Assembly (NCBI GenBank): GCA_040218445.1
Contig: JAVJRK010000010.1
Coordinates: 124,001 to 188,000, forward strand
Length of the DNA stretch: 64,000 bases
Origin: UBA1479 sp040218445
Lineage (GTDB): Bacteria > Pseudomonadota > Alphaproteobacteria > Rhodospirillales > Casp-alpha2
Direction of reading: 5' to 3'
Made by a program: the position numbers and the translations under genes
Notes under the pieces: model-generated
Database searches by the model: none
Seen by the model: the letters and a program-made list of their open reading frames with translations, nothing else
Told to the model about the DNA's origin: nothing
Part shown: piece by piece, positions 51,691-59,507 of the stretch
Numbering within the stretch: the stretch's first letter is position 1
How the letters are laid out: each line of letters starts with the position of its first letter

Positions 51691-52817
51691 ATGACAACAC
51701 CCAAAAACCACCGTGCTTCTGCATCTATTTTCGCATTGGCGTTAAGCGCTGCTGTACTTGCCCTGCCCTCGGGCGCGCAAGCAGGTTCGATCAAAAACAA
51801 CAGCCCCCTTGACCTTACGGTCGGCGGCCAGGTGAGCCGGGGGCTACTGATCGTCAACGACGGGGAAGAAGCTTCCTATCGGCACGTCGATAATGAAAAC
51901 GATTCGACGATCATTTTTTTCGAAGCGGACGGCAAGGTCAATGCGGACTGGTCCGTGGGTGCGGCCTTCGCCGTGAAACTACGCTCCAACGGATCCAACG
52001 ACGTCAGCCAGACATCGGAAAGCGCCGGCGGATCTTTCGAGCACGATCAATCAGACATTTGGTTCGCGCATAGGCGCTTGGGCACCCTGACCTTCGGGAA
52101 GGCTCCCTTGCCTCCGACGGAATATCCGAAGTCGATCTTTCCGGCACGGCCCTTGCGGGATATTCCGCCATCGCCGACATGGCCGGCGGCTTCTTGTTCG
52201 TAAATTCGTCGACCGGCGCACGGTCCTCCGTCTCCATCGGCAGCACCGCCGACAACCTGGACGGCCTGGATGCCGGCGACCGGGCGATGTACACATCGCC
52301 GACGTTTGGCGGCTTTGCCTTTTCCACCAGCACCACCAGCGGCGCTGTCGATGCCGTCGTGACCTACGCCGGAGAATTCAAAGGCACGGCGATCGAGGCC
52401 GCCGCGGGCTGGTACAACAATTCATCCAATGCCAACAACGACGATGCTTTCGAAGACGGCGTTTCGGGGTCGATCTCGGCCCTGTTCGCCAACGGCTTTA
52501 ACCTGACTTTAGCCGCCGGCACCAAGTCTGCCGCAACGGCCGGCCGGGACGATCCGATCTTCTATTACGGAAAGGCCGGCTACATCACCAAGCTGAACAG
52601 CCTGGGCAACACCAACTTCGCCGTCGACTATGGCCGCTACGAAGATATGGGCCAGAACGGCGACACCTTCGACACGGTGGGCCTGCAGGCCGTTCAGGAA
52701 ATCGACGGCACGGGGTCCAGCGTTTTCGTATCTTATCGCTATCACACGCTTGACCGCACGGGCACGGACTATGATGCAATCCATGCCTTCATGACCGGTG
52801 CCCTTGTGGCTTTCTAA
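51691..52817 (+). pseudogene. Outer-membrane porin, frameshifted (Rhodospirillales general porin type)
   Basis: Starts at ATG 51691 with a signal peptide (SIFALALSAAVLALPSGAQA) and beta-barrel segments (LDLTVGGQVSRGLLIVNDGE, WSVGAAFAVKLRSNGSNDVS). Near 52100 the frame changes: after LGTLTFGK the expected GSLASDGISEVDLSGTALAG is found only in the second frame, from AAGGCTCCC where AAGGGCTCCC is expected, that is, one G missing. The second part runs to 52817 and ends in an aromatic residue (GALVAF), typical of porin C-termini. With one base restored the gene is 376 codons. It follows a cobalamin riboswitch. Confidence 0.75.
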
Positions 52818-52846
52818 GCTAAGGCAACATTGAAAAATTCCGGCGG

Positions 52847-52872
52847 CGGGCCCCTGACCGGGGGCCCGTTTC
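52847..52872 (+). terminator. Intrinsic terminator after the porin gene
   Basis: CGGGCCCC (52847-52854) pairs with GGGGCCCG (52861-52868) and is followed by TTTCC. It lies between the porin stop and the end of the convergent MFS gene and may serve the plus strand only. Confidence 0.65.
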
Positions 52873-54093
52873 CTATTCCGGGTCGGGGTTACCCCGATCA
52901 TCGCGCCGGCGGGCCGCGATGGCCGCCGCCATGACAAGCCCCGCACCGAACAAGCCGGACAACAGTGTCAGGACCAGCAGCCCGTCATATCCAGCGACCA
53001 CCCAAACAAGCCCTCCCAAACCCGGCGCCAGGGCCGTAAACCCGATGTAAGGCATGGCCAGCAGACCGGCGATGACACCGAATTTCCGGCGCCCCAACAG
53101 TTCCGCCACGATGACCGGCCGGGTGATCGACATGACGCCGTTGCCCGCTCCCTGAAACAGCACGAAAACAACCAGCAATCCCGGCACCGTATCCGCGCCG
53201 AGCAAAGCCGCCGACGCCACCGCCATGGCCAGCAGGGCCGCCGCCGTGATCGGCGGGGTCGAGGTGACATGGCGCTGCACGGCGATGACACAAAGACGCC
53301 CGGCGACCTGCATGGGGCCGATCATCGAAGCCGCCAGGATCGCCGTATCATCGGCGACACCCCGTTCAGCCAACATGGGGAACATGTGCGAAATGATCGC
53401 GAAATGGGCAAACGCCATCATGGCGTAGGACAATCCAAGGAACCAGAACACCCAGGACCGGACCAAGTTTATCGGTTTGCCCGTATTGGTCGCCGCCGGT
53501 TCCGGCGGCGCCTGCGTTTCCGGCCCGTGCTGCGCCAATGCGTAAAGCATAAGCGGCACGCAGACAAAAACGGCAAGTGCCGCGAATACCAGCACGACAT
53601 TGCGCCAACCGATGATCGGTTCCAACGAATGCACCGCAGGAAAACACACAGTTCCGGCAAACCCGGCAACCAGCGTGACGATGGTGATGGCCTGACGTGA
53701 ACGATCCCCCATGATCCGTGTCAGAACAGCGAAACAGGGCTCGTACAAGCAGCCCGCCATGGCCACCCCCAATCCGGCCCAGACCGTATAGAATTCCCAA
53801 AGTTCAGTGACGCGTGACAACAGCACCAGCATTGCCGCCCCAAACAGGGTCGACGCAATAAATTGCAGCCGCCCACGGCCCCGGTCGATGATACGGCCCG
53901 CAACCGGCGCCAACACCGCCGAGATCAGGAGGGCAACAGTCAAAGCCCCGGCGATTTCAACCTTGGACCAGGGGAAATCCCGCTCCCACACACGCAGCAA
54001 GGCCGGAAATATATAGTAGAAGCCCGCCCAAACCAGGGTTTCGGCGACGGCAAGCGGCCAGACGACGCGGCGGAACTGTGCATCCGACACCAC
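52873..54093 (-). CDS. Major facilitator superfamily transporter
   Basis: A 406-residue protein with about twelve hydrophobic segments. The loop after the second helix has the MFS pattern (APVAGRIIDRGRGRLQFIAS), and a large cytoplasmic loop lies near residue 200. Members of this group include sugar, drug and carboxylate transporters; no substrate can be assigned. It is convergent with the porin gene. Upstream of its start lies a TTGATC-containing direct repeat (54153-54173) that may be an operator. Confidence 0.85.
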   Translation of the reverse strand: MVSDAQFRRVVWPLAVAETLVWAGFYYIFPALLRVWERDFPWSKVEIAGALTVALLISAVLAPVAGRIIDRGRGRLQFIASTLFGAAMLVLLSRVTELWEFYTVWAGLGVAMAGCLYEPCFAVLTRIMGDRSRQAITIVTLVAGFAGTVCFPAVHSLEPIIGWRNVVLVFAALAVFVCVPLMLYALAQHGPETQAPPEPAATNTGKPINLVRSWVFWFLGLSYAMMAFAHFAIISHMFPMLAERGVADDTAILAASMIGPMQVAGRLCVIAVQRHVTSTPPITAAALLAMAVASAALLGADTVPGLLVVFVLFQGAGNGVMSITRPVIVAELLGRRKFGVIAGLLAMPYIGFTALAPGLGGLVWVVAGYDGLLVLTLLSGLFGAGLVMAAAIAARRRDDRGNPDPE

Positions 54094-54152
54094 TGATGGG
54101 CTCTCCTTTTGCGGCTGAGGTCGGCGGGAGGATAATAAAATCCACCGGTTCA

Positions 54153-54173
54153 GATCAATTTGTATAGATCAAT
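54153..54173. promoter_or_regulatory. Direct repeat upstream of the MFS gene
   Basis: GATCAAT occurs at 54153-54159 and again at 54167-54173, 14 nt apart, with TTGTATA between them. It lies about 60 nt upstream of the MFS start. It could be a promoter-operator; TTGTAT-type sequences are seen in GntR sites, but this is only a resemblance. Confidence 0.35.
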
Positions 54174-54222
54174 ACGCAGGCCGGAGCAAAAGCGATGTCG
54201 GAACGATTAAGCCGGAAAACCA

Positions 54223-54298
54223 TAAAAAAGAGGTGTCAGGGATACAGGTCCTGGGACACCTGCATCTCGCGCCGACAAGCGACGCACCTGACACCTCT
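54223..54298 (-). repeat. REP-like palindrome, terminator-like on the minus strand
   Basis: AGAGGTGTCAGG (54229-54240) and its exact complement (54287-54298) form a 12-bp stem. Its 46-nt interior contains a second palindrome, CAGGT/ACCTG. Read on the minus strand, the structure ends in a run of six T, so it can terminate minus-strand RNA. AGGTGTCAGG with nested copies is the kind of sequence found in REP elements mobilised by RAYT transposases; no such transposase is in the window. A single copy was seen. Confidence 0.5.
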
Positions 54299-54640
54299 CT
54301 TGGAGCCGGCCAGGCTCCACGCTTTGAAAGTCACCAATCCGCCTGTTTAAAACCGTCCTCCCGTGGCCGCACCCTGGGCAGAGATCGAACCCCGGAACGG
54401 ATGGTCTATCGAGCTTGCGACCGGTCTGCGCCCGAAGACGTTTCCCGGGCCTGGGCCCAAGGCGGGTGCCGGACTGCGGCTGATACCGGCTCCCTCCCTC
54501 TGGGTTCATGGGGCAAGCCCCCTGTCGCCTTCGGGTGACCCCGCACCGGACGGCCGGGGTCATGTCGGCTTCTTTCAAAGCGCGCAACATCATGTGCCTC
54601 GGTGTATAGGGCGGCAACGCGGAAACCTGGGGATTAGCGG
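54299..54640. other. Hairpin-rich segment without recognisable gene
   Basis: This 340-nt stretch has several stable stems: TGGAGCC/GGCTCCA (54301-54319), GCCCG/CGGGC (54430-54450), GCCGG/CCGGC (54468-54490), GGGG/CCCC (54510-54521), GTCGCC-UUCG-GGTGAC (54524-54539) and GACCCCG/CGGGGTC (54537-54561). The UUCG loop and a G-U pair favour the plus strand; the T-run at 54222 favours the minus. I compared it by eye with RNase P RNA, tmRNA, 6S and SRP RNA signature motifs and found none. It may be an unknown structured RNA. Reading frames over it look artificial. Confidence 0.4.
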
Positions 54641-54647
54641 CGAAAGT

Positions 54648-54696
54648 TGTGCATAACTTCCGCAGCTTCCCACATACGATCCACACCTTTTCCACA
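54648..54696. other. Cluster of DnaA-box-like sites
   Basis: A perfect TTATGCACA is present on the minus strand (54648-54656). On the plus strand three boxes follow at exact 11-nt steps: CTTCCCACA (54666-54674), CGATCCACA (54677-54685) and TTTTCCACA (54688-54696); the last fits TTWTNCACA. Regular helical spacing and one inverted box are typical of DnaA assemblies at origins or at DnaA-controlled promoters. No dnaA, hemE or parAB gene is nearby to support a chromosomal oriC. An AT-richer stretch (54825-54915) follows. Confidence 0.5.
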
Positions 54697-54961
54697 ACTG
54701 TCCCGGGACGTTTCCGCTAAGTCATTGAAAGGGATTGGAACTGGACCCCGCCCCGGGTTTTGCCCCCTGCCGGTAACATCGCCGCATGACGCAGGCGGAA
54801 CCTGCGGAAAGCGGCCGCACAATTCCATTCTGGTATACAAAAGACCGTATGCCATAAGTATCTGGAATCGTGAAATAACCATTCGTCATCAGACGTTTGC
54901 GCAATTGCGAAATAGGGGTTACGTTTGCCGCGGATTCATCAAACCGGCGAGGTTCCCAACT

Positions 54962-55354
54962 ATGGCGCGTCGAGAACGGCCCCTGTCGCCCCATCTCCAG
55001 GTCTACCGACCGCAAATCACATCTGTACTGTCCATCACCCACCGCATGACGGGTATCGCCCTTGCGGGCGGCGCCCTGGTGCTGAGCTATTGGCTGACCG
55101 CCGCGACCTACGGCCCGGACGCCTTCGCCACGGCACAGGGCGTGATCGGCTCCTGGGTCGGACAGGTCGTTCTTTGGGGACTTCTGTTCTCGCTCTACTA
55201 TCATCTGGCGAACGGTGTCCGGCACCTGATCTGGGATGCCGGCGCCGGGTTCGACCTGACCAGCGTGCGCCGCACGGGCATCCTGGTCATCCTGTTTGCC
55301 ATCGGCATGACGGCGGCCACGCTCGGCTGCGCCTACTTCGTGATCGGAGGTTGA
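54962..55354 (+). CDS. sdhC: Succinate dehydrogenase cytochrome b556 subunit
   Basis: A 130-residue three-helix membrane protein. It opens with the SdhC signature RPLSPHLQVYRPQITSVLSI THRMTG (split) and has the heme-ligand helix YYHLANGVRHLIWDAG. It anchors SdhAB and binds ubiquinone and heme b. The ATG at 54962 fits the family; the frame from 54647 covers the DnaA-box region and is rejected. First gene of sdhCDAB. Confidence 0.94.
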   Translation: MARRERPLSPHLQVYRPQITSVLSITHRMTGIALAGGALVLSYWLTAATYGPDAFATAQGVIGSWVGQVVLWGLLFSLYYHLANGVRHLIWDAGAGFDLTSVRRTGILVILFAIGMTAATLGCAYFVIGG

Positions 55355-55358
55355 TCCC

Positions 55359-55739
55359 ATGGAAATGCGATCCCCCTTAAGCCGGGTGCGCGGCCTGGGC
55401 GCTGCCCATGAAGGCGTTGCCCATTGGTGGGCCCAGCGCCTGACGGGCATTGCCCTGGTGCCGCTGACCTTGTGGTTCATTTGGGCCGTATCCGGCCTGT
55501 TGGGTGCGGACCTTGCGGCCATGACGGCCTGGGTCGGCACCGGTCAGAACGCGGTTCTGTTGATCCTGCTGATCGTCTCCGGCATGTATCACGCGCAGCT
55601 TGGCCTGCAGGTGGTGGTCGAGGACTACGTCCATGCCGAAGGCGCCAAAACCGTCACTCTTATTCTCATCAAGCTCGGCGCCATCTTCCTGGGTGTAATC
55701 AACATCTTCGCCGTATTAAAGCTGACCTTCGGGAGCTGA
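55359..55739 (+). CDS. sdhD: Succinate dehydrogenase membrane anchor subunit
   Basis: A 126-residue three-helix protein: RVRGLGAAHEGVAHWWAQRL at the start, a quinone-site tyrosine/histidine region SGMYHAQLGLQVVVEDYVH, and a final helix. The SdhD anchor completes the heme b pocket with SdhC. It lies 4 nt downstream of sdhC and 7 nt upstream of sdhA. Confidence 0.93.
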   Translation: MEMRSPLSRVRGLGAAHEGVAHWWAQRLTGIALVPLTLWFIWAVSGLLGADLAAMTAWVGTGQNAVLLILLIVSGMYHAQLGLQVVVEDYVHAEGAKTVTLILIKLGAIFLGVINIFAVLKLTFGS

Positions 55740-55746
55740 TCCGCAA

Positions 55747-57537
55747 ATGTCCAAGGCCTATGAACTAACCGATCACAAATATGACGTCGTCGTGCTGGGT
55801 GCCGGCGGCGCCGGTCTGCGCGCGACCCTCGGCATGGCGGCGGCGGGGCTGAAGACCGCCTGCATCACCAAGGTGTTCCCGACCCGCTCCCACACCGTGG
55901 CGGCCCAGGGCGGCGTTTCGGCGGCGCTCGGCAATCTGGATGAAGACCATTGGGAATGGCATATGTACGACACGGTCAAGGGCGCCGATTGGCTGGGCGA
56001 CCAGGACGCCATCGAATACATGTGCCGCGAGGCCGTGCCGGCGGTGATCGAAATGGAACATTTCGGCATGCCGTTTTCGCGCACGGACGACGGCCGCATC
56101 TATCAGCGCCCGTTCGGCGGACATATGCGCAATTTCGGCGAGGCCCCGGTGCGCCGCGCCTGCGCCGCCGCCGACCGTACCGGCCATGCCATGCTGCATA
56201 CGCTGTATCAGCAGTCCCTGGCCCATAACGCGGAATTCTTTGTCGAATACTTCGCCCTTGATCTGATCATGAGCGACGACGGCGTGTGCGAAGGCGTGAT
56301 CGCCTGGAACCTGGACGACGGCACCATCCATACCTTCCGCGCCCATCAGACCGTGATGGCCACGGGCGGCTACGGCCGGGCCTATTTCTCCTGCACCTCG
56401 GCCCATACCTGCACGGGCGACGGCAACGCCATGTTCGCGCGGGCGGGCCTGCCGCTGGAAGACCACGAATTCGTGCAGTTCCACCCCACCGGCATTTACG
56501 GCTCCGGCTGCCTGATCACCGAAGGGGCGCGCGGCGAAGGCGGGTATCTCACCAATTCCGAGGGCGAGCGTTTCATGGAACGCTACGCACCGACGGCCAA
56601 GGACCTTGCGTCCCGTGATGTCGTTTCCCGCGCCATGACCATGGAAATCCGCGAAGGCCGCGGCATCGGCGAAAGCAGCGACCACATCATGCTGCACCTG
56701 GAACACCTGGGCGCCGACACGCTGATGAAGCGCCTGCCGGGCATCACGGAAACGGCCAAGATCTTCTCCGGCGTCGACGCCACGAAAGAGCCGATCCCCG
56801 TGCTGCCGACCGTGCACTACAACATGGGCGGCATTCCGACCAATTACATGACCGAAGCCCTGAACCCGACGGACGACGATCCGGACGCGGTTTCGCCCGG
56901 CATCATGGCCGTCGGCGAATGCGCCTGTGCCTCCGTGCATGGGGCCAACCGGCTGGGCACCAATTCGCTGTTGGATCTGATCGTGTTCGGCCGGGCCGCC
57001 GGCCTGCGCGCCGCAGAGACCATCAAGCCCGGCATGCCGCTCCGCCCCTATCGCTCGGGCTGCACGGAAAAGGCGCTGGACCGCCTGGACCGCATCCGTC
57101 ATGCCTCGGGCAGCACCAAGGTCGCCGAAATCCGCGATGCCATGCAGCGCACCATGCAGAACGACGCCGCCGTCTACCGCACGTCGAAGACGCTCAAGGA
57201 AGGCTGCGACAAAATGGACGAGGTCTGGAAATCCAAGGACGACATGCAGGTTTCCGACCGCTCCATGATCTGGAATTCCGATCTGGTCGAAGCGCTTGAG
57301 TTGGAGAACCTTCTGATCTGCGCCAAGGCGACGATCTATTCGGCCGAGGCCCGCCACGAAAGCCGCGGTGCCCAGGCGCACGAGGATTTCCCCGACCGCG
57401 ACGACGACAACTGGATGAAGCACACGCTCGCCTGGGTCGATGACGACGGCTCCGTCAGGCTGGATTACCGGCCGGTTCATACCTGGACGCTGACGGACGA
57501 AGTCGAATACATCGAGCCCAAAGCTCGCGTGTATTAA
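55747..57537 (+). CDS. sdhA: Succinate dehydrogenase flavoprotein subunit
   Basis: A 596-residue flavoprotein with the covalent FAD-binding histidine in TRSHTVAAQGG (about residue 45), the capping-domain and active-site motifs QFHPTGIYGSGCLITEGARG, and GECACASVHGANRLGTNSLL near the C-terminal part. It oxidises succinate to fumarate at complex II. The long antisense frame over this gene is a codon-bias artefact. Confidence 0.98.
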   Translation: MSKAYELTDHKYDVVVLGAGGAGLRATLGMAAAGLKTACITKVFPTRSHTVAAQGGVSAALGNLDEDHWEWHMYDTVKGADWLGDQDAIEYMCREAVPAVIEMEHFGMPFSRTDDGRIYQRPFGGHMRNFGEAPVRRACAAADRTGHAMLHTLYQQSLAHNAEFFVEYFALDLIMSDDGVCEGVIAWNLDDGTIHTFRAHQTVMATGGYGRAYFSCTSAHTCTGDGNAMFARAGLPLEDHEFVQFHPTGIYGSGCLITEGARGEGGYLTNSEGERFMERYAPTAKDLASRDVVSRAMTMEIREGRGIGESSDHIMLHLEHLGADTLMKRLPGITETAKIFSGVDATKEPIPVLPTVHYNMGGIPTNYMTEALNPTDDDPDAVSPGIMAVGECACASVHGANRLGTNSLLDLIVFGRAAGLRAAETIKPGMPLRPYRSGCTEKALDRLDRIRHASGSTKVAEIRDAMQRTMQNDAAVYRTSKTLKEGCDKMDEVWKSKDDMQVSDRSMIWNSDLVEALELENLLICAKATIYSAEARHESRGAQAHEDFPDRDDDNWMKHTLAWVDDDGSVRLDYRPVHTWTLTDEVEYIEPKARVY

Positions 57538-57558
57538 GAGAAGGAAGGAACTTAGGAA

Positions 57559-58335
57559 ATGGTCGAATTCAACCTTCCCGCCAATTCGCGCGTGACCGAG
57601 GGCAAGACCTTCAAGGCCGAACCCGACGCCACGAACATCCGCAAATTCAAGCTCTACCGCTGGGATCCGGATACGGACGACCTGCCGCGCATCGATACCT
57701 ACGAGGTTGATCTGGACCGCTGCGGGCCGATGGTTCTGGACGCGCTGATCAAGATCAAGAACGAGATCGATCCGACCGTGACCTTCCGCCGGTCCTGCCG
57801 CGAAGGGGTCTGCGGATCCTGCGCCTTCAACATCGACGGCACCAACACGCTGGCCTGCATCAAGGCGATCGACGACATCAAGGGCGACGTGAAGGTCTAT
57901 CCGCTGCCGCATATGCCGGTCATCAAGGATCTGGTGCCGGACCTCAACGTGCCCTATGCGCAGCTTAAATCCATCGAACCCTGGCTGCAGGCCGATACCC
58001 CGGCGCCGACGCGCGAACGCCTGCAATCTCCGGAAGAACGGGAAAAGCTGGACGGCCTGTGGGAATGCATTCTGTGCTTCTGCTGTCAGACGTCCTGCCC
58101 GAGCTATTGGTGGAACGGCGACCGCTACCTGGGCCCGGCCATCCTGCTGCAAAGTTATCGCTGGATCGCCGACAGCCGCGACGAAGCCACGGGCAAGCGC
58201 CTGGACAATCTGAACGATCCGTACCGGTTGTACCGCTGCCATACCATCATGAACTGCACCAATACCTGCCCGAAACACCTGAACCCGGGCCTGGCGATCG
58301 CCGAAATCAAAAAATCGATCGCCGCACGGCAGTAA
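57559..58335 (+). CDS. sdhB: Succinate dehydrogenase iron-sulfur subunit
   Basis: A 258-residue protein with three clusters: 2Fe-2S in SCREGVCGSCAFNIDGTNTL AC (split), 4Fe-4S in CILCFCCQTSCPSYWW, and 3Fe-4S in CHTIMNCTNTCPKHLNP. It passes electrons from FAD to ubiquinone. It is followed by a strong terminator. Confidence 0.98.
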   Translation: MVEFNLPANSRVTEGKTFKAEPDATNIRKFKLYRWDPDTDDLPRIDTYEVDLDRCGPMVLDALIKIKNEIDPTVTFRRSCREGVCGSCAFNIDGTNTLACIKAIDDIKGDVKVYPLPHMPVIKDLVPDLNVPYAQLKSIEPWLQADTPAPTRERLQSPEEREKLDGLWECILCFCCQTSCPSYWWNGDRYLGPAILLQSYRWIADSRDEATGKRLDNLNDPYRLYRCHTIMNCTNTCPKHLNPGLAIAEIKKSIAARQ

Positions 58336-58357
58336 CTTTCAATCGCTCTCAAAAATG

Positions 58358-58384
58358 AAAAGCCCGCCTTACGGCGGGCTTTTT
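58358..58384. terminator. Intrinsic terminator after sdhB
   Basis: AAAAGCCCGCC (58358-58368) pairs with GGCGGGCTTTT (58373-58383) around a TTAC loop, with T-tracts on both strands. It can end the sdh transcript and, on the other strand, the convergent DUF6494 gene. Confidence 0.9.
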
Positions 58385-58407
58385 GCTGTCAGATGCTGCT
58401 GACCTTG

Positions 58408-58641
58408 TCAGTCGTAGGACGGCTCATCCTCCGGCTCCTCCAAGGTCAGATCGCTGGCAATGTCATGGCTGATGCCCAGTTCCGGCACGCTGAGCGTGAC
58501 CTTGGCCGTAATGGCCCCGTCTTCGGCCAGCTTGCCCGAAGCCAGGGCATCGCGCACCGCCGTTTCGATTTCGCGCTGGCTGGTCACGCCGACCTGTTTC
58601 AGGAACTTCCTGATCTGCATGTTGAAATGTTCGTCGTCCAT
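58408..58641 (-). CDS. DUF6494 family protein
   Basis: A 77-residue acidic protein, MDDEHFNMQIRKFLKQVGVT followed by SQREIETAVRDALASGKLAE and a beta-hairpin-like end with a Glu/Asp-rich tail. The pattern matches DUF6494, small proteins of unknown function in proteobacteria. The ATG at 58641 has a GGAGGG site; the extension to 58677 is rejected. Convergent with sdhB across the terminator. Confidence 0.75.
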   Translation of the reverse strand: MDDEHFNMQIRKFLKQVGVTSQREIETAVRDALASGKLAEDGAITAKVTLSVPELGISHDIASDLTLEEPEDEPSYD

Positions 58642-58859
58642 TGGTCCCTCCGTTTCGGGTCCCGTCCGCCATTGCACGGGAAACTCCCTCCGTTACGGAA
58701 ACCCTAGGCGCAGGGATGAGCACGGGCAATGGTGTAATTGGCCCTTTCTGCCATGTAAAAACGGTCCTTTCTAAGCTTGCCAATCGGCCATAAACGAAGG
58801 GCCATTATCCGGCCCTTGCGACCTCCCGTTTTCCGGGCCGATTTTAAGGAGCCTCCGCC

Positions 58860-59495
58860 ATGTACCGGCCCAAGATGTTCGACGTCGACGACATCACCGA
58901 ACAACACGCGATCATCCGCGACCACGGTTTCGCCCAGCTGACGACCGGCGGACCGGTGGGCCTTGTCGCGACCCACCTGCCGCTGCACCTGCTGGACGGC
59001 GGCGACCGGGGCATTCTTTGGGGGCATGTCGCCAAGGCCAATGACCATTGGCAGGCATTCGACGGCCGGACCGAGGCCCTGGCCGTGTTCTGGGGGCCGC
59101 ACAGCTATATCTCGCCGACCTGGTACGAAACGCAGAAGTCAGTGCCCACCTGGAATTACGAAGCCGTGCACGCCTATGGCCGCCCCCGGCTGATCGAACA
59201 GCCGGACCGGGTGGTGCAGTTGCTGTCGTCCCTGACCGCGCAATACGAAGGATCGGGCGAAGACGCCTGGAAAGTCCGCGACCTGCCCGAGGATTTCGTG
59301 ACCGCGCAACTGAAAGGCATCGTCGCCTTCGAGATGCCTATCGAACGGTTGGAGGGCAAACGCAAGATGAGCCAGAACCGCAAGCCCGAGGACGTCAAAG
59401 GTGCCATGGCCGGGCTGCATGCCTTGGGGGGCGAAGAACACGTCCGCGTCGCCGAGATCATGGCCACGTCCAACAAGGACCGGCTGGACGGTTAA
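58860..59495 (+). CDS. FMN-binding negative transcriptional regulator, PaiB family
   Basis: A 211-residue split-barrel flavin-binding protein: MYRPKMFDVDDITEQHAIIR at the start, THLPLHLL, GHVAKANDHWQ, FWGPHSYISPTWYETQKSVP, and KGIVAFEMPIERLEGKRKMS QNR (split) near the end. These are the PaiB hallmarks. In Bacillus PaiB represses sporulation and protease genes, but in proteobacteria the role is unclear and it may be a flavin enzyme. It is a single gene between DUF6494 and a sterol desaturase-like gene. Confidence 0.85.
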   Translation: MYRPKMFDVDDITEQHAIIRDHGFAQLTTGGPVGLVATHLPLHLLDGGDRGILWGHVAKANDHWQAFDGRTEALAVFWGPHSYISPTWYETQKSVPTWNYEAVHAYGRPRLIEQPDRVVQLLSSLTAQYEGSGEDAWKVRDLPEDFVTAQLKGIVAFEMPIERLEGKRKMSQNRKPEDVKGAMAGLHALGGEEHVRVAEIMATSNKDRLDG

Positions 59496-59507
59496 GCGGC
59501 TGAAAGA

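Noticed and set aside
54299..54640. RNase P RNA, tmRNA, 6S RNA or SRP RNA
   Set aside because: Signature motifs (GAGGAAAGTCCGGGC, a tag-coding GCAAACGAC, and the SRP apical loop) are missing on both strands; 6S could not be matched by eye.
54207..54695. 162-codon minus-strand ORF in the gene-free region
   Set aside because: Cys/Arg/Pro/Gly-rich with no domain; it crosses the REP-like hairpin and the DnaA boxes.
55765..58278. 837-codon minus-strand ORF over sdhA and sdhB
   Set aside because: It covers two certain genes in antisense and has the same artificial composition; no start site or motif supports it.
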